A stretch of 12,460 nucleotides of DNA, taken from an uncultured Eubacteriales bacterium. GTDB taxonomy: Bacteria > Bacillota > Clostridia > Oscillospirales > Acutalibacteraceae. Shown in pieces: positions 7,181 to 12,460 of this stretch. A program made the position numbers and the translations under genes. Every line of letters starts with the position of its first letter. Within the stretch, counting starts at the first letter, position 1. Below the pieces are notes generated by a model. The model had not been told where the DNA came from, did not search any database, and saw only the letters and a list, made by a program, of their open reading frames with translations. Location: contig ONPH01000019.1 of assembly GCA_900319655.1 (NCBI GenBank), forward strand, positions 1 to 12,460. The letters are read 5' to 3'.

Positions 7181-8596
7181 TCAGCCCTCCGCGTCCTGTA
7201 AAACTTCAAACTTCGCCTTGTCAAAGTCAAAGTTCAGCGGAACATAGGTTGCAACCTGCTCGTCAACGTCGCTGAGCATAAGCCACTTGCGCTCATCGGA
7301 TTCAAGAATAATCTCGTTGTGCTCGCCCTTGTAAACGACGGATTCAATATAAACGTCGGTCAAATCGCCGTTGCCGTCACCTGCAAGCGAAAGCGCGTCG
7401 GGCGGCAGGGTGATTTTAAGCTTCGTGCCCTGCGGATAGTAACGGTTTTCAACCGTTACGGTCTCGCCCTCAAGCTCAAATTCAAATGTATTCGAGCTTT
7501 CGTCGGCGTAGCTGACTTCGGTTTCTATTATATTATCGTAAAACGGCAGCAACTTATTCATAATCTGAATATTAAACGGAACAACGCACATTCCCACCTC
7601 GCTGCCTATTTCGGCGCTTCTGGTGGACTGAACGATAATTTCGCATTTGCCGCAGCGTATGCTCATCTCGTAGTGGACGCCCTTAAAGGTCGTGCTCTCG
7701 ACAATTCCCGTAAGCTGTCCCTTTTCGGGCGGAGTGATGATGATGTCCTCGGGGCGGATAACAACGTCAACGGGGGTGTTCCTGCCGAAGCCCTTGTCAA
7801 CGCACTCAAGCTCCTTGCCGAGAATTCTGATACGGCAGTCGTCAATCATCGTGCCGTTTAGTATGTTCGCCTCACCGATAAAGTCAGCGACAAAGGCATT
7901 GACAGGCTCGTTATAGATATCCTCCGGAGTGCCGACCTGCTCGATAACGCCGTTGTTCATTACAACAACCGTGTCGCTCATCGTCAGCGCTTCTTCCTGG
8001 TCGTGAGTTACATATATAAAGGTTTTCTCGGTCTGGCGCTGAATTTCCTTGAGCTCAATCTGCATGCTTTTTCTAAGCTTCAGGTCAAGCGCTCCTAAGG
8101 GCTCGTCAAGCAAGATTACATCGGGATCGCACACAAGCGCTCTCGCAATTGCTACTCTCTGCTGCTGACCGCCCGAAAGCTTGGTGACAGGGCGTTTTTC
8201 GTAGCCCTTAAGGTCAACCGTCGCGAGCATTTTTGTAACCTTTTTCTTAATCTCAGCCTTCGGAAGCTTTTTAAGCTTCAAGCCGAACGCCACGTTGTCA
8301 AAGACATTGAGGTGCGGAAAGAGCGAATACTTCTGAAAAACCGTATTAACATTCCTTTTGTTAGGCGGAGTGCCGTTGATTTTGCTGCCGTCAAAGATTA
8401 CGTCGCCGCTCTCGGGCTCAACAAAACCGCCGATAATCCTGAGCGTGGTGGTTTTTCCGCAGCCGCTCGGACCTAAAATAGTTACAAACTCTTTTTCGTG
8501 AATATCAAGGTTTATGTGGTTGAGTATAACCTCGCCGTCAAACCTTACGAAAATATCCTTTAAGGATACAATTACCTTTTTCTGATTGTTTTCCAT
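7181..8596 (-). CDS. potA: polyamine ABC transporter ATP-binding protein (PotA) with extended C-terminus
   Basis: A 471-residue ATPase that energises polyamine uptake. All ABC motifs are present: Walker A GPSGCGKTT (42-50), Q-loop Gln88 in VFQKYSLFPH, signature LSGGQQQR (140-147), Walker B VILLDEP (160-166; Asp164, Glu165) and switch His198 in VTHDQEEAL. The downstream DIYNEPVNAFVADFIGEANIL (227-247) is typical of PotA rather than MalK. A TOBE-type domain follows (about 278-348). The usual PotA is about 350-380 residues; here about 115 extra residues (356-471) contain another beta-rich stretch, VYIESVVYKGEHNEIIL (415-431), that looks like a second TOBE repeat. It is the first gene of the operon. 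AGGGGTG (8603-8609, minus strand) is 6 bases before the ATG. Confidence 0.94.
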   Translation of the reverse strand: MENNQKKVIVSLKDIFVRFDGEVILNHINLDIHEKEFVTILGPSGCGKTTTLRIIGGFVEPESGDVIFDGSKINGTPPNKRNVNTVFQKYSLFPHLNVFDNVAFGLKLKKLPKAEIKKKVTKMLATVDLKGYEKRPVTKLSGGQQQRVAIARALVCDPDVILLDEPLGALDLKLRKSMQIELKEIQRQTEKTFIYVTHDQEEALTMSDTVVVMNNGVIEQVGTPEDIYNEPVNAFVADFIGEANILNGTMIDDCRIRILGKELECVDKGFGRNTPVDVVIRPEDIIITPPEKGQLTGIVESTTFKGVHYEMSIRCGKCEIIVQSTRSAEIGSEVGMCVVPFNIQIMNKLLPFYDNIIETEVSYADESSNTFEFELEGETVTVENRYYPQGTKLKITLPPDALSLAGDGNGDLTDVYIESVVYKGEHNEIILESDERKWLMLSDVDEQVATYVPLNFDFDKAKFEVLQDAEG

Positions 8597-8600
8597 CTAT

Positions 8601-8623
8601 GCACCCCTGTTCAAATGGTGTGC
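8601..8623 (-). promoter_or_regulatory. possible leader hairpin covering the potA ribosome binding site
   Basis: In the pot leader, GCACACC (complement of 8617-8623) can pair with GGGGTGC (complement of 8601-8607), with one mismatch and a 9-base loop. The second arm contains most of the AGGGGTG Shine-Dalgarno. This could modulate translation of potA but is short and may be chance. Confidence 0.3.
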
Positions 8624-8663
8624 TTTGAGACTATTTTATATTTAGTCTACAAAACCATTATAG

Positions 8664-8692
8664 ATTATATTCTAATAAAACGCAAAAGTCAA
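8664..8692 (-). promoter_or_regulatory. potA: sigma-A promoter of the potABCD operon
   Basis: On the minus strand TTGACT (complement of 8687-8692) and TATAAT (complement of 8664-8669) are separated by exactly 17 bases. This is five of six and six of six matches to the consensus. A second TATAAT follows seven bases on (8657-8662) but would be 24 bases from the -35. Transcription should start near 8657, giving a leader of about 60 bases before potA. Confidence 0.82.
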
Positions 8693-8740
8693 TCACTTTA
8701 TAATTACATTTAAATTGTATACCGTTTTTTCGGGCGTAAA

Positions 8741-8760
8741 ATTGACAAAATTTTATCAAT
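8741..8760. promoter_or_regulatory. 20-bp near-perfect palindrome, candidate operator
   Basis: ATTGACAAAATTTTATCAAT is symmetric in nine of ten base pairs around 8750/8751. It lies about 48 bases upstream of the pot -35 element and about 113 bases upstream of the amylase -35 element, so a bound dimer could act on either gene. I do not recognise it as the site of a specific regulator. Confidence 0.4.
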
Positions 8761-8873
8761 GTTTCGGGATATTAAAATTCTCAAATGCAATAAATTTTTA
8801 AAAACAAACTGTCTATTTAGTACAAATTGCAAAAATGCACAAAAATTCTGTTATTAATTTGTAATATAAAATA

Positions 8874-8902
8874 TGTACATTTGCAAATCAATTTGTTATA
8901 AT
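8874..8902 (+). promoter_or_regulatory. sigma-A promoter of the amylase gene, with extended -10 and internal palindrome
   Basis: A perfect -10 TATAAT (8897-8902) is preceded by TGT, giving an extended -10 (TGTTATAAT). With a 17-base spacer the -35 is TGTACA (8874-8879), four of six matches. The spacer contains the perfect 10-bp palindrome ATTTGCAAAT (8879-8888), a plausible repressor site. Transcription should start near 8909, with AAAGGA at 8920-8925 as ribosome binding site 10 bases before the ATG. Confidence 0.7.
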
Positions 8903-8935
8903 AATAATGAATTAAAATGAAAGGATGGTTTTTTG

Positions 8936-11900
8936 ATGAAAATGTTCAGAAAACTTGTAAGTGTAGTTGCTGCTGCAACAGTACTTACATCTTCTCTCGC
9001 GTTCACATTTTCTTCAGGAGCGGCTAACATCGCTCCCGAGGAGGACGCTGCTGTCGCAAGCTCTCCAAACCTGCAGACGAACCCTCAGAACGGTGTAATT
9101 CTGCACGCCTTCAACTGGTCTTATAACTCAATCAAAGACAACCTGCCTGCTATCAAAGCGGCGGGCTACAGTACCGTTCAGACATCTCCGGTACAGCAGC
9201 CTAAGGACTATGGTGCAGCAGCATCGGTCGGCAGCGAGTGGTGGAAGCCCTACCAGCCCGTAAGCCACCAGATTGCTCAGAAATCATGGTACGGCACAAA
9301 GGCAGACCTTACGGCTCTTTGCGCGGAGGCAGAAAACTACGGAATCAAGATTATCTGCGATATCGTATCAAACCACGTTGGTAACAACGACTCGGATACC
9401 GTTAAGGATCCCTTCGCTGTAAGCCCGCAGGTTAAGACTTATCAGCCTAACATCTACGCGGCAAGCGCTAAAAGCAGCCAGTTCTACCACAATGTTTCGG
9501 GCGATGTTTCCGACGGCGACGTAAAACAGTGCGTTCAGGGACATCTTACAGCTTGTCCTGACCTTAACACTGCAAACTCAACCGTACAGAACAACATCGT
9601 TAATCTTCTTAAAGAATGTATTGACTGCGGTGTTGACGGATTCCGTTTCGACGGCGCTAAGCACATCGAGACTCCTTCCGACGGCTCTTACGCTTCTAAT
9701 TACTGGCCTACAGTAACAAGTGCGGCTAAGACCTACTACAAGAATAAGACCGGCGGCGATCTCTACATCTACGGCGAGATTCTTAACAACTGCGGTCCTT
9801 CTTCAAGAAAGTACACACACTACACTCCTTACATCAACGTAACAGATAACCGCACAGGTGACGCTATCACAGCGGCTGTTAACAGCAAGAATGCAGGCAA
9901 CGCTACAAAGTCCAACTACACTGCTATCAGCGGTCAGAACGGTGACACAAACCTTAAGGCTTCAAACATCGTTCTCTGGTCAGAGTCTCACGATACATAC
10001 GAGGGCAGCGCAGGTTCGGCAGGTATCTCAAATACCTCTAACCTCACTGACGACGTTATCACAAAGTCATGGGCTCTTGTAGCTGCAAGAAAAGACTCAA
10101 CAGCTCTGTTCTTTGCACGTCCTGCTGCTAAGATGGGCCAGGCTTCTTCAAACACCACCTATAAGAGCGCTGCTGTTTCCGAGGTTAACAAGTTCAAGAA
10201 CGCCTTTGTAGGCCAGAGCGAGTATCTCGGTTCTTCGGGTTCTGTTTCTTACGTAAGAAGAGGTACAACAGGTATCGTTCTTTCTAACGTAGGCGGTACT
10301 GCAGGCGCTACCGCTAACGTTAACATCAGCGGAACAGGTATGGCTAACGGCAGCTATGTTGATACCGTAACAGGCAACACCTTTACAGTATCAAACGGCA
10401 CACTTTCCGGTACAATCGGCAAGTCAGGCGTTGCTGTTGTTTACAAGTCAACCTCTACTCCCAAGGCTACAAGCTCAAAAGAGTCCGGCACTTTCGAGGG
10501 CGAGACTCTCACAGTTAAGCTCGGCCTTGAGAACGCTGTATCGGGTACATATGCTCTTGAGGACAGCGCTCCTGTAACATTCACAGGCACTCCCACAATC
10601 CGCATTGGCTCCGACTATAGCTACGGCGACACAATCACTCTCAACCTCACAGCTACAGACGCTGCAGGTCAGACAGAGAGCTATGTTTATAAGTATAAAA
10701 AGACCGAGCACTCAGGCTCAGGCGTTTATGTATTCTTCAACGCGGCTCAGAAGACAACTTGGAAGGGCCCGTTCAGCGCGTACATCTACGATGAGGTAAC
10801 ACACGCTACTCAAAATGCAACCTACTCCAACGCAGCAGGCTGGCCCGGCGAGGAAATGCAGTATGACGAGGCTTCAGGTTACTATTATGTAGAAGTTCCG
10901 TCAAAGGCATATAAGACCACAAAGAAATCCGACGGTACATCAACCGTATCTTCAGAGCTTGTTGATTTCAACCTTGGTACTTCTTCAAACACATACGTAA
11001 TCATCTGCGGCTACTTGAAGAGCACCGGCGCAGAGACTCAGAGTTCTTCACAGAAGGGCCAGAAGCTCAACATGACAAGCCAGGTTTACGGCACAAAATG
11101 GGCAACAACAACTCTTGTTCCCGGCGGAAACGTTGAGGCTACAAACGTAACAAAGGGTGCCCCCGCTCCCACAACAGTTGCTCCCCAGCCCACAACAGCA
11201 GCTCCTCAGCCCACAACTGAAGTTCCCGAGCCCACAACCAATCCCATCAAGCCTACAGATCCCCAGCCCACAACTCCCGATCCCGGTAAGAAGTATTACT
11301 ACGGCGACGTAAACGGCGACGGTATCTGCGACATTATGGACGCTACTATCATTCAGAAGTACGCTGCAGCAAAGACAACTCTCGACGCTCTCCAGCTCAT
11401 CCTCGGTGATGTAAACGGCGACGGCATAGTTGATATTATGGACGCTACACTTATCCAGAAGTACGCTGCTGAGAGACCCAGCACAAAGAAGTGCGGTCAG
11501 GAGTACATTTCTCCCGACGTTCCCACTCAGCCGACAGAGGTACAGCCCACCGCTTCCGGCGAGGGTCTCACCGTAACAGCTAAGTCAACCTGCCTCTTCG
11601 ACACAAGAGTAGAGTCATTCCCTGCTGATACAAAGCAGATTACAGTTTCATTCTATGTAAAGAGCTCAGAGCTCATGGTTAACGACCAGTGGAAGATCAC
11701 TTGGGATCCCTCAGTTCTTAAGTACAACGAGGACGAAGGCGTTAACAAGAAGGATCTCGTATTTGACGGCGAGGTTCTCGGCACAACCTACTACAACACA
11801 CCTATCACAGACCAGTCCATTATCAACGGCGCTAAGGTTGCTCAGGGACAGCTTATCGGTAACGTTTCCAACGCCGGTACATACTATCCCATGCGCGACA

Positions 11901-12460
11901 CCGACGGCGACAAGATTGGCCTGCTCACAGTTACATTTGACGTTATCGGTTCAGGCTCAACCGAGGTTAACCTCGATATGGTAGAGCTCCAGACCAAGAA
12001 CGGCCAGGTAATTATGTACAGCAAGTTCGTTGACGGTCAGACCTTCAACGGCACAACCCAGACATCAATTTACGCTGGCAAGTACAATCCCGATTTTGTA
12101 AATCCGGATACTCCCCAGCCTATCACTGATCCGCAGCCTGTAACAGACCCCGAGCCCACCGAGACCGATCCCGTTCCTACCGAATATGAGGAGAAGACCT
12201 TCCTTCTCACCGATAACTTCGGATGGGGCAGCGCATATGTATACGCTTGGGATGCTGACGGCAACGCAATCAACGGCGAGTGGCCCGGCGCAGCTCAGGC
12301 AGAAACAACAACAAACGACTACGGCGAGACACAGTTCATCTGCTGCGTTCCCGACGGAGCAGTCGGCGTTATCCTTAACAACGGCAGCGGCGCTCAGACA
12401 GAAGATATTACAGATTTTAGCCACGCAGGTTACTGGATGGACGGTTCTAAGAACGACCTC
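8936..12460 (+). CDS. secreted modular alpha-amylase with dockerin and cohesin-like modules, 3'-truncated
   Basis: The frame is open for 1175 codons to the window edge. Signal peptide: residues 1-30 (MKMFRK, hydrophobic core, likely cleavage after SSGAA). GH13 catalytic domain and C-domain: about 46-505. Conserved regions are DIVSNH (142-147), GFRFDGAKH with nucleophile Asp239, YGEIL with acid/base Glu281, and ESHDT with Asp353. GFRFD-AKHIE, YGEIL and ESHDTY match B. subtilis AmyE, so GH13_28 is likely. Next come an Ig-like stretch (506-590), a CBM26-like starch-binding module (596-728, with GWPGEEM), a Pro/Thr linker (729-786), a type I dockerin with two EF-like repeats (790-847), a cohesin-like module (877-1046), a second Pro/Thr linker and a second CBM26-like module (1087 onward, with FGWGSAYVYAW and EWPG). 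This combination recalls R. bromii Amy4/Sca1 of the amylosome. The enzyme should hydrolyse alpha-1,4-glucans outside the cell while joined to partner proteins. What follows beyond 12460 is unknown. Confidence 0.93.
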   Translation, partial: MKMFRKLVSVVAAATVLTSSLAFTFSSGAANIAPEEDAAVASSPNLQTNPQNGVILHAFNWSYNSIKDNLPAIKAAGYSTVQTSPVQQPKDYGAAASVGSEWWKPYQPVSHQIAQKSWYGTKADLTALCAEAENYGIKIICDIVSNHVGNNDSDTVKDPFAVSPQVKTYQPNIYAASAKSSQFYHNVSGDVSDGDVKQCVQGHLTACPDLNTANSTVQNNIVNLLKECIDCGVDGFRFDGAKHIETPSDGSYASNYWPTVTSAAKTYYKNKTGGDLYIYGEILNNCGPSSRKYTHYTPYINVTDNRTGDAITAAVNSKNAGNATKSNYTAISGQNGDTNLKASNIVLWSESHDTYEGSAGSAGISNTSNLTDDVITKSWALVAARKDSTALFFARPAAKMGQASSNTTYKSAAVSEVNKFKNAFVGQSEYLGSSGSVSYVRRGTTGIVLSNVGGTAGATANVNISGTGMANGSYVDTVTGNTFTVSNGTLSGTIGKSGVAVVYKSTSTPKATSSKESGTFEGETLTVKLGLENAVSGTYALEDSAPVTFTGTPTIRIGSDYSYGDTITLNLTATDAAGQTESYVYKYKKTEHSGSGVYVFFNAAQKTTWKGPFSAYIYDEVTHATQNATYSNAAGWPGEEMQYDEASGYYYVEVPSKAYKTTKKSDGTSTVSSELVDFNLGTSSNTYVIICGYLKSTGAETQSSSQKGQKLNMTSQVYGTKWATTTLVPGGNVEATNVTKGAPAPTTVAPQPTTAAPQPTTEVPEPTTNPIKPTDPQPTTPDPGKKYYYGDVNGDGICDIMDATIIQKYAAAKTTLDALQLILGDVNGDGIVDIMDATLIQKYAAERPSTKKCGQEYISPDVPTQPTEVQPTASGEGLTVTAKSTCLFDTRVESFPADTKQITVSFYVKSSELMVNDQWKITWDPSVLKYNEDEGVNKKDLVFDGEVLGTTYYNTPITDQSIINGAKVAQGQLIGNVSNAGTYYPMRDTDGDKIGLLTVTFDVIGSGSTEVNLDMVELQTKNGQVIMYSKFVDGQTFNGTTQTSIYAGKYNPDFVNPDTPQPITDPQPVTDPEPTETDPVPTEYEEKTFLLTDNFGWGSAYVYAWDADGNAINGEWPGAAQAETTTNDYGETQFICCVPDGAVGVILNNGSGAQTEDITDFSHAGYWMDGSKNDL
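10451..11119 (+). other. amylase: Ig-like plus first CBM26-like starch-binding module
   Basis: Residues 506-590 carry a beta-rich stretch with FEGETLTVKLGLENAVSGTY and YGDTITLNLTATDAAGQTES, like the Ig/chitobiase-C-type repeats that accompany starch-binding modules. Residues 596-728 start with GVYVFFNAAQKTTWKGPFSA, then GWPGEEMQYDEASGYYYVEV and a final YVIICGY strand. That aromatic and WPG pattern suits CBM26-type modules. The boundaries are estimates. Confidence 0.7.
11120..11293 (+). repeat. Pro/Thr-rich linker repeat in the amylase
   Basis: Codes for residues 729-786, with repeated short units such as APQPTTAAPQPTTEVPEPTT. This is a flexible and probably O-glycosylated spacer that separates the catalytic and starch-binding part from the dockerin. 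The repeated CCCACAAC units make the DNA low in complexity. Confidence 0.85.
11303..11476 (+). repeat. duplicated calcium-binding repeats of a type I dockerin
   Basis: Two 22-residue repeats lie at 11303-11368 and 11405-11470 (residues 790-811 and 824-845). Each reads GDVNGDGI-x-DIMDAT-x-IQKYAA, with calcium-ligand positions Asp, Asn, Asp and Asp. They differ at only a few residues (Cys/Val, Ile/Leu and the position after AA). The 12-residue linker TLDALQLIL is part of the fold. The near-identity suggests a two-way symmetric cohesin-binding surface. Confidence 0.92.
11564..12073 (+). other. cohesin-like module in the amylase
   Basis: Residues 877-1046 begin LTVTAKST, then KQITVSFYVKSSELMVNDQW and KITWDPSVLKYNEDEG, as in the opening strands of cohesins (V-V-x-V-x-x...YDPSVLEY). 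They continue with IGNVSNAG and GLLTVTFDVIGSGSTEVNLD, matching the late strands (G-x-L-x-L-x-F-x-V-x-x-x-G-S-x-x-V). The loops between are divergent, so cohesin is favoured but a related beta-sandwich module is possible. Cohesins bind dockerins, so this enzyme may also act as a small scaffold. Confidence 0.72.
12074..12181 (+). repeat. second Pro/Thr/Asp linker in the amylase
   Basis: Residues 1047-1082 include repeated DPxPxT units (TPQPITDPQPVTDPEPTETD). They separate the cohesin-like module from the last starch-binding module. Confidence 0.75.
12194..12460 (+). other. second CBM26-like starch-binding module, cut by the window end
   Basis: Residues 1087-1175 read TFLLTDNFGWGSAYVYAWDA, then NGEWPGAAQAETTTNDYG and VGVILNNGSGAQTEDITDF. 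The aromatic AYVYAW strand, the WPG turn and the VILNNG strand with TED fit CBM25/26-type starch-binding modules. The module is nearly complete at the window end; whether more modules or a surface anchor follow cannot be seen. Confidence 0.72.

Larger units (their letters stand above)
8597..8935. other. AT-rich divergent regulatory region between potA and the amylase gene
   Basis: This 339-base stretch contains no credible gene. It holds the pot promoter (minus strand, 8664-8692), the amylase promoter (plus strand, 8874-8902), a 20-bp near-palindrome at 8741-8760 and a series of short TGCA-containing motifs between 8783 and 8888. It is clearly richer in A and T than its coding neighbours. Confidence 0.75.

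Noticed and set aside
7319..7861. 180-codon open frame on the plus strand opposite potA
   Set aside because: It lies entirely antisense to a well-conserved ABC ATPase, has no recognisable motif or ribosome binding site, and arises from the codon use of potA.
8742..8773. TTGACA at 8742-8747 as the -35 of another plus-strand promoter
   Set aside because: No acceptable -10 occurs 16-18 bases downstream; the closest AT-rich hexamer is too far away. The string is better explained as part of the palindrome.
8917..8935. Upstream ATG at 8917 as an alternative amylase start
   Set aside because: It is in another frame, overlaps the AAAGGA ribosome binding site and leads to a stop without a signal peptide; the ATG at 8936 gives a proper signal peptide.
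12065..12424. Minus-strand open frame opposite the end of the amylase, with a Cys-rich hydrophobic product
   Set aside because: It is antisense to the linker and CBM26-like module. The composition follows from the Pro/Thr/Asn/Gly codons on the other strand.
1..12460. CRISPR arrays, tRNA or rRNA genes, insertion sequences, phage genes
   Set aside because: No regularly spaced repeats, cloverleaf-like segments, transposase motifs or terminal inverted repeats were seen. The only direct repeats are those coding for dockerin halves and Pro/Thr linkers.

Overview
The window looks like a chromosomal segment from an anaerobic gut or rumen clostridium of the Ruminococcus type (Oscillospiraceae/Ruminococcaceae). 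Evidence: Gram-positive style lipoprotein signals, strong AGGAGG-like ribosome binding sites, clostridial sigma-A promoters, a biotin-dependent decarboxylase/transcarboxylase cluster, and above all a secreted modular alpha-amylase carrying both a dockerin and a cohesin-like module. That enzyme architecture is known from the amylosome of Ruminococcus bromii. Base composition looks close to half GC by eye, which seems higher than I remember for R. bromii, so a relative is at least as likely as that species.

Layout. Positions 1-1954 (+): end of an acyl-CoA carboxyltransferase (MmdA/PccB/12S type), a biotin carrier protein and an OadA/5S-type carboxyltransferase, closed by a hairpin. Positions 2039-3394 (+): a sodium-coupled NSS (LeuT-like) amino-acid transporter. 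It meets the minus-strand genes at a bidirectional terminator near 3401-3428. Positions 3447-4370 (-): a lipoprotein alpha/beta hydrolase resembling cinnamoyl/feruloyl esterases. Positions 4438-8596 (-): a complete polyamine ABC transporter operon potA-potB-potC-potD, read from high to low coordinates; its ATPase has an unusual C-terminal extension. Positions 8597-8935: an AT-rich divergent intergenic region with a good promoter on each strand and palindromic operator candidates. Positions 8936-12460 (+): a very large secreted amylase, open at the window edge (1175 codons visible).

How the genes work together. The three biotin genes would make the three subunits of a carboxyl-transfer system: two carboxyltransferases served by one biotin carrier. 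This could be a soluble transcarboxylase, or part of a sodium-pumping decarboxylase whose membrane subunit is not visible here. PotABCD should import spermidine/putrescine. The amylase reads signal peptide - GH13 (B. subtilis AmyE-like, probably GH13_28) - Ig-like - CBM26-like - Pro/Thr linker - dockerin - cohesin-like - Pro/Thr linker - CBM26-like. It would bind starch and dock into, or recruit partners to, an extracellular starch-degrading complex. It is the most interesting object in the window. No RNA genes, insertion sequences or CRISPR arrays were seen.
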